Assembly (NCBI GenBank): GCA_934646005.1
Contig: CAKUED010000008.1
Location: forward strand, 1 to 64,000
Source of the DNA: an uncultured Oscillospiraceae bacterium
Lineage (GTDB): Bacteria; Bacillota; Clostridia; Oscillospirales; Oscillospiraceae
Direction of reading: 5' to 3'
Length of the DNA: 64,000 bases
Under the pieces are notes generated by a model. The model was not told the DNA's origin. It did not search any database and worked only from the letters and a program-made list of their open reading frames with translations. Made by a program: the position numbers and the translations under genes. Below, in pieces: positions 7,633 to 15,450 of this stretch; the stretch's first letter is position 1; the number at the start of each line of letters is the position of its first letter.

Positions 7633-8439
7633 TTATTTGTTCGGGAAGAAGAATCCCACCGTCATGTCCAGATAATTCATGCCGCTGTAGTTCGGGTACT
7701 GCGCCTGCACCTTTGCCTTCATCTCGTCCGCAGACTCGCACATCAGGGCGATGTCCTTGAGCGCCGTCAGGTATTCCACCTTTGCGCGTGCGTCCTTCAG
7801 GTCCTCCGGCGTGTAGTGCGCGGTCAGGACGAGGTCAAAGCCGTGGCGGATGTAGTAATTGAGCTGCGAGATGATGCCGTCGGCGTGCGGGCAGCCCGCC
7901 ACGATGGAGTGGCAGTCGTGACCCATCATGTGCGTATACACGCAGTTGATCTCCGGGATCTCCAGATCATATGCCTCGGCGTTGGGCTTGACCGTAAAGC
8001 GGATGCCAGCCAGCTCGGTCTCCCCTTCCTCCAGCACATGGTCTGCGCCGCAAAGCCCTGCGTCAAATGCGTCGCCAAAGGCATCGTGGAAGTTCGCAAC
8101 CAGTGCCGCGCCGCCGCCCGTTGTGTTATAGGCGACGGAGGACGCCGTGCCATACGCCGGAACATCCGGCAGGAAGGACGCGCCCGCCGCGTGATAGGCG
8201 ACCAGCTTTGCCTCAACATTGACCTTCTCCGCCGCGAGGAACGCGGTCAGCTCCCGGATGTTGTCATAGAAGCACGGCAGCTCGATCACCACGCCCCGCC
8301 CGTTCTTTGCCAGAACGAACACCTCATCGTCGATCAGGTCGCGGGTCTGATAGGCATACAGCGTAATGCCGTTTTCAGTATAAACATCCACGCGCCCCTT
8401 GTCCAGCGTCACCGTGCGCTCAGCAGTCTTGTTCATCAT
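7633..8439 (-). CDS. Degenerate metallo-beta-lactamase-fold protein
   Basis: The start at 8439 follows GGGAGGT by eight bases; the longer open frame to 8577 would cover the divergent promoter. The 268-residue protein follows the MBL-fold order: VFVLAKNGRGVVIELPCFYD (strand pair and loop), LVAYHAAGASF in the position of the HxHxDH metal motif, then GHDCHSIVAGCPHADG and FDLVLTAHYTPEDL. The zinc-binding HxHxDH is not present, so it is either an inactive relative or a binding protein. It is divergent from an HxlR regulator with a perfect palindrome between them, so it is probably that regulator's target. Confidence 0.55.
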   Translation of the reverse strand: MMNKTAERTVTLDKGRVDVYTENGITLYAYQTRDLIDDEVFVLAKNGRGVVIELPCFYDNIRELTAFLAAEKVNVEAKLVAYHAAGASFLPDVPAYGTASSVAYNTTGGGAALVANFHDAFGDAFDAGLCGADHVLEEGETELAGIRFTVKPNAEAYDLEIPEINCVYTHMMGHDCHSIVAGCPHADGIISQLNYYIRHGFDLVLTAHYTPEDLKDARAKVEYLTALKDIALMCESADEMKAKVQAQYPNYSGMNYLDMTVGFFFPNK

Positions 8440-8520
8440 AATTCTGTACCTCCCAAAAAGAATGTTGCGTTTTTCACTCGCTGACAGTATAATAGCGCCG
8501 TAGGGACGATTCGTAAAGTA

Positions 8521-8536
8521 AGCACAATATTGTGCT
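8521..8536. promoter_or_regulatory. Perfect 16-bp palindrome, candidate HxlR operator
   Basis: AGCACAATATTGTGCT is fully self-complementary. It lies 36 bp before the hxlR-type start and 82 bp before the divergent MBL-like gene. A dimeric winged-helix regulator would fit this site; binding is inferred. Confidence 0.55.
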
Positions 8537-8571
8537 GTAGTTACCAAAAGGATACTATTGGAGGTTTTCGT

Positions 8572-8889
8572 ATGCAATTACCCGCCTGCCCGGTGGAAAC
8601 GACGCTGATGCTCATCGGCGATAAGTGGAAGGTACTGATTTTGCGCGACCTGATGGGCGGCACAAAGCGCTTTGGCGAGCTCAAAAAATCCATCGGGCAC
8701 GTCACGCAGAAGGTGCTGACCGCACAGCTCCGCGACATGGAGGAAAAGGGGCTGCTCACGCGCAAGGTGTATGCCGAAGTGCCGCCGCGCGTGGAGTATA
8801 CGCTCACCGAGACCGGCTACAGCCTGAAGCCCGTGCTCGACACCATGGTCACCTGGGGCGCGGATTATCAGCGTAAAAACGCCGACTGA
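8572..8889 (+). CDS. HxlR-family winged-helix transcriptional regulator
   Basis: The ATG at 8572 is preceded by TTGGAGG. The 105-residue protein shows the HxlR pattern from end to end: CPVETTLMLIGDKWKVLILRDL, then GTKRFGELKKSIGHVTQKVLTAQLRDMEEKGLLTRKVYAEVPPRVEYTLTETG and LKPVLDTMVTWG. The first cysteine (residue 6, CPVE) is at the place where redox- or electrophile-sensing HxlR members keep their reactive Cys. It probably controls itself and the divergent MBL-like gene through the palindrome at 8521-8536. Confidence 0.9.
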   Translation: MQLPACPVETTLMLIGDKWKVLILRDLMGGTKRFGELKKSIGHVTQKVLTAQLRDMEEKGLLTRKVYAEVPPRVEYTLTETGYSLKPVLDTMVTWGADYQRKNAD

Positions 8890-8892
8890 GCG

Positions 8893-8926
8893 CAAAAAAC
8901 AGCCAGCCGCGTTTTGCGGCTGGCTG
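8893..8926 (-). terminator. Terminator of the minus-strand lipoprotein gene
   Basis: An 11-bp stem CAGCCAGCCGC/GCGGCTGGCTG (8900-8910 with 8916-8926) is followed on the minus strand by TTTTTTGCG. It lies between the convergent HxlR and lipoprotein genes. Confidence 0.8.
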
Positions 8927-8937
8927 GGGGCAAAGCG

Positions 8938-9477
8938 TCAATCGCAGCCGGCGGAGGGGGTATCCGGCCATTCGCTCGGCATATCAGCGTTTGCGTAGTT
9001 CGTAATGATCTGCCGCAGCTCGATGCAGGCGGCTGCGTCCAGCGTGAGGAGCGTGCTTTCGCCGTTCAGATTCCCGTCCAGCGTATCCAGGGATTCCGGC
9101 GATGTGCTCATGCGATCTCTGCACCACCGAAATTCCATCGATACTTCCATGGAGAGGGGCACATCGTGCACTTCCTTTTCCGCGCCCTCAAAAATGGCGA
9201 TCACGCGGCTGGAATCCTCCGGCGTGAGGGTGTACGCAAATTCCTTGTCCACATCGTATGACCAGATGGTCATAGTGACGATAGGCTGCTCTTTCGTATC
9301 TGCGTAGGTGGGTGTTTCCTCTGCATCTGCCGGAGTTTCTGGGGGTGTGCTGACGCTTGTAGCTTCATGAGGTTCAGATGGCGCGGCGGTGTCAGCGTTC
9401 CGGCTTGCGCAGCCGGACAGGATGAGGAGTGCCGCGAGGCACAACAGAAAAATCAGAAATGTATTTCTTTTCTTCAT
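8938..9477 (-). CDS. Putative lipoprotein of unknown function
   Basis: The ATG at 9477 lies seven bases after AGGAGGGG. The 179-residue protein starts MKKRNTFLIFLLCLAALLILSGC, a clear lipoprotein signal with lipobox LSGC, so it is anchored on the outer face of the membrane. A Thr/Pro/Glu-rich linker (about 25-60) leads to a small folded domain (IVTMTIWSYDVDKEFAYTLTPEDSSRVIAIFEGAEKE). Two cysteines near the middle and end are unpaired with any known motif. I do not recognise the domain. It has its own terminator and stands next to, but is not clearly in operon with, the M56 gene upstream. Confidence 0.7.
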   Translation of the reverse strand: MKKRNTFLIFLLCLAALLILSGCASRNADTAAPSEPHEATSVSTPPETPADAEETPTYADTKEQPIVTMTIWSYDVDKEFAYTLTPEDSSRVIAIFEGAEKEVHDVPLSMEVSMEFRWCRDRMSTSPESLDTLDGNLNGESTLLTLDAAACIELRQIITNYANADMPSEWPDTPSAGCD

Positions 9478-9540
9478 ACCCAAGCCCCTCCTGTATGGTT
9501 CTGTATTTGCAGTTTAGCACAGGTAAGCGGCATATGCAAC

Positions 9541-9571
9541 AAAAGCGCCCCCGGCGCAGCCGGGGGCGCTT
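9541..9571 (-). terminator. Terminator of the BlaI-M56 operon
   Basis: A perfect 12-bp stem (AAGCGCCCCCGG / CCGGGGGCGCTT) with a 5-base loop is followed on the minus strand by TTTTGTTGC. Confidence 0.75.
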
Positions 9572-9581
9572 GGTGGGAGGG

Positions 9582-11231
9582 TCAATCGGTGGCTGTCATA
9601 TCGGCATCCGTGTTCATGGCGATGTCGGCGGGGTTCATGACGAGCATGACGTCGTCGCTGCCGTCTACGGTCTTGGAATAGAGGATGCCGTTCTGGATGT
9701 CCGCGAGGATGCTCTCGTACAGGGCGATGGTCTCATCCACCTTTTCCTGCGTCCAGGTGAACTCCACGCCGCCCGCCGTGCCGCCCTCGCCGACAAGGCT
9801 TTGCAGTGCGACCTTTTCCTGTTCGAGCCACGCCTTGTACTCGTCATACGTCCACCATTCGACGTCCGGCGTCGGATAGCGCGCCTCAAATTCCGCGTCC
9901 GTCAGCGGCTCAAAGGTCTTGCCCCCGTCGAAGCTGTAATAGGTTTTTCCATCATAGGGATCGACATAGGACATGAGCGATCCATCCTCGCTGGTGACCT
10001 CATAGCGGGCGTTCATGCTGCGGTCAACAAGCTCGCGGAACGCCTCCTTTTCCAGGACGTCCACGCCGGAGATCGCGCCCTGCGCGTCGCGCCGGACGTG
10101 CAGATAGCTGCCGTTTTCGGCGGATTCGTCGGTGTAGATGCCGCCGTCGTCATCGTAGATCATGGCGACGGACTTGCCGTCATAATGCCAGTGGCTGCCC
10201 CACTCGGCAATCCCGGCGGCGCGGTATTCGTCGCTGGATTCCTCCGCGCCGCCCGATGCGGTGGCGTTCTGCTCCGTGACTGCGCCGGTCGGCTGCTGCT
10301 CAGATGTTGCAAAGACCGTCACTGTCCCGGCGATGAGCGCCGCCGCCAGCAGCAGAGATATGACCGTGATTTTTTTCGTTTTCATAATGGCTGTGATCCT
10401 TTCTTCGATCGCGGTCCGGCTGAAGTGATTGCAAAGCGGCGCAAAGCCGCTCTTTTCCGCCTCCATGCCGATCAGCACGCGCGCATAGGACGCCCGCGCG
10501 CCGCCAAAACGGCGGACGACCGTCTCGTCGCACAAGAGCTCGAGGTCGCGGTTGGCAAGGACGTACATCGCCCACACCAGCGGATTGAACCAGTGCACGC
10601 ACGCGGCGGCGATGAGCAGGAGCTTCCACAGCGCGTCAAAGCGCCGGATGTGCACAAATTCGTGCTCCAACACATACGCCAGCGCCCGTTCGTCCGTCCA
10701 GTCTATTGCCTTCGGCATTAAGATCACCGGGCGCAGCACGCCGAATGTGAGCGGCGACGAAACACGGTCCGACTGCCGGATGGCGAGCCGCCGCCGCAGC
10801 GGATGCTCCGCCAGCCAGCGGCGCGTGTAGTCATTTTCCACCGGCAGTGACATCCGAAATTCGCGGCGGCATTTGCAGTATGCCACGGCGAAAAACGCCG
10901 CGCAGAGCAGCACGCCCGCGATCCAGACGATGCTCCACACCGGGAAGGACGCCGCAGTCTCCTGTGCGCCTGCCTGTCCCGCCGGGATGGCGGACGGCAG
11001 GCGCATGACAGCGGCGGTGACCTCCGGCAGGCGCGCCGCGCGCTCCCGCGCCAGCAGCGAGTACACACTCAGCGGCGACGGCAGCGAAACCGGCACGAGC
11101 AGCCGCAGAAGCGCCGCGCCCCAGAGGGCGAGAAACGTCTTTTTCGGCACATGGTTCATCGCAAGCGCGCGCAGGAGCGTAATGACCGCGATCATCACGC
11201 CGCCCGTGAGGCTCATTTGCAGAAAGCTCAT
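9582..11231 (-). CDS. M56-family membrane metallopeptidase (BlaR1/MecR1-like antirepressor)
   Basis: The start is the ATG at 11231 (MSFLQMSLTG), 10 bp after blaI; the longer frame overlaps blaI and is a shadow. The 549-residue protein has N-terminal membrane helices, then the zinc protease site H190-E-F-V-H194 in YVLEHEFVHIRRFDALWK. Another membrane helix lies at about 310-330 (KKITVISLLLAAALIAGT). In BlaR1 the protease cleaves the BlaI repressor after a penicillin-binding sensor detects antibiotic. Here the roughly 220-residue outer part (AEWGSHWHYDGKSVAMIYDD ... YDGKTYYSFDGGKTFEPL) lacks SxxK and KTG motifs and is not a penicillin-binding domain, so the signal it senses is probably different. 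Confidence 0.85.
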   Translation of the reverse strand: MSFLQMSLTGGVMIAVITLLRALAMNHVPKKTFLALWGAALLRLLVPVSLPSPLSVYSLLARERAARLPEVTAAVMRLPSAIPAGQAGAQETAASFPVWSIVWIAGVLLCAAFFAVAYCKCRREFRMSLPVENDYTRRWLAEHPLRRRLAIRQSDRVSSPLTFGVLRPVILMPKAIDWTDERALAYVLEHEFVHIRRFDALWKLLLIAAACVHWFNPLVWAMYVLANRDLELLCDETVVRRFGGARASYARVLIGMEAEKSGFAPLCNHFSRTAIEERITAIMKTKKITVISLLLAAALIAGTVTVFATSEQQPTGAVTEQNATASGGAEESSDEYRAAGIAEWGSHWHYDGKSVAMIYDDDGGIYTDESAENGSYLHVRRDAQGAISGVDVLEKEAFRELVDRSMNARYEVTSEDGSLMSYVDPYDGKTYYSFDGGKTFEPLTDAEFEARYPTPDVEWWTYDEYKAWLEQEKVALQSLVGEGGTAGGVEFTWTQEKVDETIALYESILADIQNGILYSKTVDGSDDVMLVMNPADIAMNTDADMTATD

Positions 11232-11241
11232 GGCGCGCCCC

Positions 11242-11601
11242 TCATTCCAGCTCGCCGACGATCTGCCGCAGCTTTTCGATCTGCTCGGCGGAGAGTTTTT
11301 TCCGCCCCAGCAGCGCCGCGAAGAGCTTATCGGCAGAGCCGTCATAAATTTTGTTGATGAGCTCGTCCGTCTCCGCCGCTTGCACGGCAGCCTTCTCGAT
11401 GAGCGCGTGGCAGACAAAGCCCGGCTCGGAGCGCTCGATCGCGCCTTTTTTGATGCAGCGCTTGATGAGCGTATACGTCGTGTTGACGTTCCAGCCCAGC
11501 TCGCCCGTCAGCGCCTTGGCGACGTCCTTGGCGGGGGTATCGCCCTCGCGCCAGAGGACCTCCATCACCTTCAGTTCCGAATCGAATAATTTGATGTCCA
11601 T
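11242..11601 (-). CDS. BlaI/MecI/CopY-family transcriptional repressor
   Basis: The 119-residue protein starts at the ATG at 11601, seven bases after AAGGGAG. The winged-helix domain LFDSELKVMEVLWREGDTPAKDVAKAL ... WNVNTTYTLIKRCIKKGAIERSEPGFVCHALI is typical of the family, followed by the dimerisation and cleavage helix region. It should repress its own operon and the M56 antirepressor until the latter cleaves it. Three phased 18-bp operators and a consensus promoter lie just upstream. Confidence 0.92.
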   Translation of the reverse strand: MDIKLFDSELKVMEVLWREGDTPAKDVAKALTGELGWNVNTTYTLIKRCIKKGAIERSEPGFVCHALIEKAAVQAAETDELINKIYDGSADKLFAALLGRKKLSAEQIEKLRQIVGELE

Positions 11602-11616
11602 CAGGAAGCTCCCTTC

Positions 11617-11690
11617 ATAAGACTCCGGTAGTAGCTACGCGCTTATAATACTCCCGTCTTATGGATTTGTCAATACTACTCTGGTCTTAT
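11617..11690 (-). promoter_or_regulatory. blaI promoter with three phased operators
   Basis: On the minus strand TTGACA (11668-11673) and TATTAT (11645-11650) are separated by 17 bp. Three copies of an 18-bp imperfect dyad (ATAAGAC-4 nt-GTAKTAK) lie at 11673-11690, 11645-11662 and, in the opposite orientation, 11617-11634. Their starts are exactly 28 bp apart. The middle copy covers the -10 box, as expected for a repressor. Confidence 0.75.
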
Positions 11691-11715
11691 CGGAAAATTT
11701 TCAGGACGGTGCACT

Positions 11716-12609
11716 ATGACCGCAACTTATCATCTGCCGGGATTATTTGAATTTTACGAGCTGTACCGCGTGTTTCTGCCGCTTTTCCGGGCGCATCGGG
11801 AGTATTTTTACGACTGGTGCGCCATCGGCTCGCTCTACGGCGCGCCGGAGGGCTGCCTCTGGGGCGGCGGGCGCGTGGGGTCTGGCAACGCGGACGCGCG
11901 GGACGTGCTGGCGCTGACGCGGGAATACGCCGTCTCCGCGCGGCTGACGTTCAGCAACAGTCTGCTCAAAAAAGAGCACCTTGCGGACGCAAGGTGCAAC
12001 GCGCTGTGCAGGCTGTTTGCGGAGGGCGGCGGCGTGCAGAACGGCGTGATCGTACACTCTGATTTACTGCTGGACTATCTGCGCACGCGGTATCCGCAGC
12101 TTTATTTTGTCTCCTCGACCACGAAGGTCTTGACGGACTTTTCGCAGCTCCGGCAGGAGCTGGAACGGGCGGAATTTCGCTGTGTTGTGCCGGATTTTCG
12201 CCTGAACAAAAAATTTGACGCGCTGCGCGCGCTGCCGCAGGCGCTCAAGAACAAGACGGAATTTCTCTGCAACGAGTGCTGCCGCTTTGACTGCCGCGAC
12301 CGGCGGGCGTGCTATGAAGCCGTCAGCCGCAAAAATCTCGGCGAATGCGCGCCGGAGCACCGCTGCGCCGCGCCGGACGCCGCCGAGGGCTACCGATTCT
12401 CCAAGGCGATGGAGAATCCCGGCTTTATCGGCGTGCAGGACATCGCAAGCACCTATGTCCCGATGGGCTTTTCACAGTTCAAGATCGAAGGGCGCGGGCT
12501 CGGCAGCGCGCTGGTTCTGGAATTTCTGCTGCACTACATGACCAAGCCGGAGTATCAATTGCACGTGCGCGAAGCGATCTATTTAGATGCAATGCTGGAC
12601 CTCTTTTAG
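11716..12609 (+). CDS. Conserved protein with cysteine cluster, possibly U32-peptidase-like
   Basis: The 297-residue protein is cytoplasmic and has no named family that I can assign with certainty. A block of cysteines, C-NECC-RFDCRDRRACYEAVSRKNLGEC-APEHRC (about residues 180-220), could bind a metal or Fe-S cluster. The line FSQFKIEGRGLGS near the C-terminus resembles the KIEGR block of U32 peptidase-like TIM barrels, and YFVSSTTKVLTDFSQLRQEL fits a barrel strand/helix pair. The ribosome binding site is weak. It is divergent from blaI and overlaps the convergent LysR gene by 4 bp. Confidence 0.45.
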   Translation: MTATYHLPGLFEFYELYRVFLPLFRAHREYFYDWCAIGSLYGAPEGCLWGGGRVGSGNADARDVLALTREYAVSARLTFSNSLLKKEHLADARCNALCRLFAEGGGVQNGVIVHSDLLLDYLRTRYPQLYFVSSTTKVLTDFSQLRQELERAEFRCVVPDFRLNKKFDALRALPQALKNKTEFLCNECCRFDCRDRRACYEAVSRKNLGECAPEHRCAAPDAAEGYRFSKAMENPGFIGVQDIASTYVPMGFSQFKIEGRGLGSALVLEFLLHYMTKPEYQLHVREAIYLDAMLDLF

Positions 12610-13475
12610 TCCTCCAAAAAAGCATCTAGCAGCCGCTGGGCGATGGGTGAAAAGACCTGATACTTTTTCCAAATTAAATACAGCCGGTTTTCGAGTTTGG
12701 GCTCCAGCGGGCGGAACACCAAACCGTTTTCTTCGCTGGGTTGGATGAGGTGCTCGAACGAGAGCATCAGCCCCAGCCCCTCGCGCACGAACACGCTGCC
12801 GTTATAGGCAAGGTTCGTGTGCCCGGTGAAGCTCAGCTTGTCCGCCTTTTTACCGCACCAGCGGGGAATATCGACCTCCATCGACTGCTCGGAGCAGATG
12901 AGCTCCTCCCCCAGCAGATCGTCCACGCGGACGGTCTGCTTTTTTGTGAGCGGATGGTCCGCGGGCATCACGACGCCCCAGGTGTCCGTACCCGGCAGCT
13001 CCAGATACTGATAGCGGTCGAGGTCCGGCATCTCCACGACCACGCCGAAGTCCAGCAATCCCCGATCCAGCCGGTCGAGCACGACCGTGCGGTCGCCGCT
13101 GACGATGTGGTAGCGAAACAGCGGATAGCGCGTTTTGAAGGCTTTGATGCGCCGCGCGATGTGCGCCATCAGGTGCGACTCGGCGCAGCCGAGGTACACA
13201 TCCCCGCCCTGCAGATCATCGATGGCGCGGAACTCCTCCGCCGTTTTGTCCACCATGTCCAGAATATCCTCCGCGCGGCGGCGCAGCAGAATGCCCTCAT
13301 CCGTGAGCGACACGCTGCGGCTGCCGCGCCGAAAGAGCTTTTTGCCCAGCTCTTCCTCCAGCTCCTTCATCTGCCGCGACAGCGCGGACTGCGAGACGTG
13401 CAGCACCTCTGCCGCCGCCGTCATGCTGCCCTCGCGCGCGATCTCCAAAAAATACCGCAAGACCCGAATTTCCAT
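12606..13475 (-). CDS. LysR-family transcriptional regulator
   Basis: The start at 13475 follows GGGGAGGG. The 289-residue protein has the LysR helix-turn-helix at its N-terminus (YFLEIAREGSMTAAAEVLHVSQSALSRQMKELEEELGKKLFRR) and a periplasmic-binding-like effector domain from about residue 90 (DVYLGCAESHLM ... GLLDFGVVVEMPDLDRYQYL). It belongs to the subgroup that usually controls a divergent oxidoreductase gene. Here it is divergent from a broken regulator remnant and an aldo/keto reductase operon, which are plausible targets. Its stop overlaps the convergent gene by 4 bp. Confidence 0.9.
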   Translation of the reverse strand: MEIRVLRYFLEIAREGSMTAAAEVLHVSQSALSRQMKELEEELGKKLFRRGSRSVSLTDEGILLRRRAEDILDMVDKTAEEFRAIDDLQGGDVYLGCAESHLMAHIARRIKAFKTRYPLFRYHIVSGDRTVVLDRLDRGLLDFGVVVEMPDLDRYQYLELPGTDTWGVVMPADHPLTKKQTVRVDDLLGEELICSEQSMEVDIPRWCGKKADKLSFTGHTNLAYNGSVFVREGLGLMLSFEHLIQPSEENGLVFRPLEPKLENRLYLIWKKYQVFSPIAQRLLDAFLED

Positions 13476-13617
13476 GCCGCGCCCTCCCCTGTTTTGGTGC
13501 GTCTAGTTTACCACGGTATGATATTCCCAGCAAGCATATCATGCTATCTGATATAAATATTTGTGCATTTGCAAATTGCGCGGTATGATGGAAGAGACAG
13601 AAAGGAGCTGGATCATC

Positions 13618-13813
13618 ATGCAGAAAAAAATCGTACAGACCGCCGACGGAGGACTGCCTGCGCTGCTGGCGCGAGGGGACGCTCAAGGAAAAGCTCCCGG
13701 AGCTGGACGCGCACCGCAAGAGCGTTTTGCAGCAGACGCGGGAAAAACAGAAGCAGATCGACTGTCTGGACTATCTGACGCGCAAGATCCAGACGGAAGA
13801 ATATGAAAAATGA
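13618..13813 (+). pseudogene. Remnant joining an unknown 5' end to a MerR-family C-terminus
   Basis: A ribosome binding site (AAAGGAG) and ATG at 13618 begin a frame (MQKKIVQTADGG) that carries no recognisable protein. Shifted by one base, the stretch up to the TGA at 13811-13813 encodes LKEKLPELDAHRKSVLQQTREKQKQIDCLDYL, the coiled-coil end of a MerR regulator. The DNA-binding part of a MerR protein is missing. The simplest explanation is an internal deletion that fused the start of one gene to the tail of another out of frame. MerR genes often precede aldo/keto reductases, which fits the gene that follows. Confidence 0.55.
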
Positions 13814-13839
13814 TGCGAGCTACAACATGGGAGGGTATT

Positions 13840-14973
13840 ATGATCTACAAGGATTTTCAGGGCGAAAAGCTGTCCGCGCTGGGGCTGGGCTGTATGCGCC
13901 TGCCGCGAACCAGCGAGAATTTTGAGGATATCGACACCGCGCAGGTCGCCGAAATGGTCGCCTACGCACTGGAGCACGGGGTGAATTATTTTGACACCGC
14001 TTGGGGCTATCACAACGGGCACTCCGAGACTGTCATCGGCGAGGCACTGTCCGCCTATCCGCGCGCGATCTACAACCTCGCCTCCAAATTCCCCGGCTAC
14101 GATCTCAGCAATATGACCAAGGTCGGCGAAATTTTTGAGCAGCAGCTCAAAAAGTGCCGCGTGGAGTATTTTGATTTTTATCTGTTCCACAACGTGTGCG
14201 AGATGAACATCGAGCAGTATCTCGACCCGCAGTACGGCATTTACGACTACCTCATCGAGCAGAAGCGCAATGGGCGCATCCGTCACCTCGGCTTCTCCTG
14301 CCACGGGCAGTACAACGTGCTTGAGCGCTTCCTCAAAGCCTACGGCAAGGACATGGAGTTCTGCCAGCTTCAGATCAACTACCTCGACTGGACGCTTCAG
14401 GACGCAAATGCGAAGGTCGAGCTGCTGAAGCAGTATCACATCCCCGTCTGGGTCATGGAACCGCTGCGCGGCGGCAAGCTCGCCGCCCTCGCGCCGGAGC
14501 ATGAACAGCGCCTGCACGCGCTGCGCCCGGATGAAACCGTCCCCGGCTGGGCGTTCCGCTTTTTGCAGTCCATCCCGGAGGCCACGATGACGCTGTCGGG
14601 TATGTCCAACATGGAGCAGCTTGCAGCAAACATCGCCACCTACGAGACCGACGCGCCGCTGAACGACGCGGAAATGGACGCGCTGCAAAGCATCGCGGCG
14701 GAAATGCTTTCCAAAACGTCGCTGCCGTGCACCGGCTGCCGCTACTGCACCGAATACTGCCCGCAGGGGCTGAATATCCCGTATCTCATCTCGCTTTACA
14801 ACGAGCACGTCTTTGCCGGCGGCGGCTTCCTTGCGCCGATGGCGATGAGCGCCGTGCCGAAGGACAAATGGCCGTCCGCCTGCCTGCACTGCCATAGCTG
14901 CGAGCAGGTCTGCCCGCAGCAGATCAAAATCTCCGACATGATGACGAGCTTTGTAGAAAAGCTGGGCGGCTGA
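13840..14973 (+). CDS. Aldo/keto reductase with C-terminal ferredoxin-type Fe-S domain
   Basis: The ATG at 13840 follows GGGAGGG. The 377-residue protein has the AKR barrel (GLGCMRLPRTSENFEDID, then VNYFDTAWGYHNGHSE with the catalytic Asp and Tyr, and the Lys in NLASKFPG). A C-terminal domain of about 90 residues carries two 4Fe-4S cysteine sets, CTGCRYCTEYCPQG and CLHCHSCEQVCPQ. This architecture is common in anaerobic Firmicutes, where electrons may come from ferredoxin rather than NADPH. It starts an operon with a cupin and a flavodoxin, a likely electron carrier partner. Confidence 0.92.
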   Translation: MIYKDFQGEKLSALGLGCMRLPRTSENFEDIDTAQVAEMVAYALEHGVNYFDTAWGYHNGHSETVIGEALSAYPRAIYNLASKFPGYDLSNMTKVGEIFEQQLKKCRVEYFDFYLFHNVCEMNIEQYLDPQYGIYDYLIEQKRNGRIRHLGFSCHGQYNVLERFLKAYGKDMEFCQLQINYLDWTLQDANAKVELLKQYHIPVWVMEPLRGGKLAALAPEHEQRLHALRPDETVPGWAFRFLQSIPEATMTLSGMSNMEQLAANIATYETDAPLNDAEMDALQSIAAEMLSKTSLPCTGCRYCTEYCPQGLNIPYLISLYNEHVFAGGGFLAPMAMSAVPKDKWPSACLHCHSCEQVCPQQIKISDMMTSFVEKLGG

Positions 14974-15006
14974 GGCACACTGTGTAAAGGAGGAGGAGTC
15001 CTGTTT

Positions 15007-15435
15007 ATGAACAACGAAACCCGTGCTGCGCACGAGGCGTCGATGGTGTTCCCGATCGGGCAGCCGAATGACGCGTTTGCGCAGTATTTTATCGGGCAGA
15101 GCTATCTTGCGCCGGTGTCCACCACGCAGGTCGGCATTTTTAACGTCACGTTTGAGCCGGGCTGCCGCAACAACTGGCACGTCCACCACGCCGCGCAGGG
15201 CGGCGGGCAGATCCTCATCTGCATCGCGGGGCGCGGCTATTATCAGGAGGACGGGCAGCCCGCGCGCGAGCTGCATCCCGGCGACGTGGTGAACATCACC
15301 GCCGGGGTCAAGCACTGGCACGGCGCCGCGCCGGACAGCTGGTTCTCGCACCTCGCCGTGGAAGTCCCGGGCGTGGAAACGTCCAACGAGTGGCTCGAAC
15401 CCGTCACGGACGAAGTCTATTCCAAACTGAAGTAA
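15007..15435 (+). CDS. Cupin-domain protein
   Basis: The ATG at 15007 follows AAGGAGGAGG. The 142-residue protein is a single cupin. Motif 1 is NNWHVHHAAQGGGQILICIAGRG, with metal ligands in HVHH, and motif 2 is LHPGDVVNITAGVKHWHGA. This form is close to the cupins that accompany carboxymuconolactone decarboxylase-like and flavodoxin genes in Clostridia. Its substrate is not clear. It lies 33 bp after the aldo/keto reductase and 15 bp before the flavodoxin, so the three genes form one operon. Confidence 0.85.
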   Translation: MNNETRAAHEASMVFPIGQPNDAFAQYFIGQSYLAPVSTTQVGIFNVTFEPGCRNNWHVHHAAQGGGQILICIAGRGYYQEDGQPARELHPGDVVNITAGVKHWHGAAPDSWFSHLAVEVPGVETSNEWLEPVTDEVYSKLK

Positions 15436-15450
15436 AAGGAGCGTTTGACC

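Noticed and set aside
9582..11231. Beta-lactam sensor BlaR1
   Set aside because: The protease and membrane part agree, but no penicillin-binding motifs or beta-lactamase gene are present, so a beta-lactam role is not supported.
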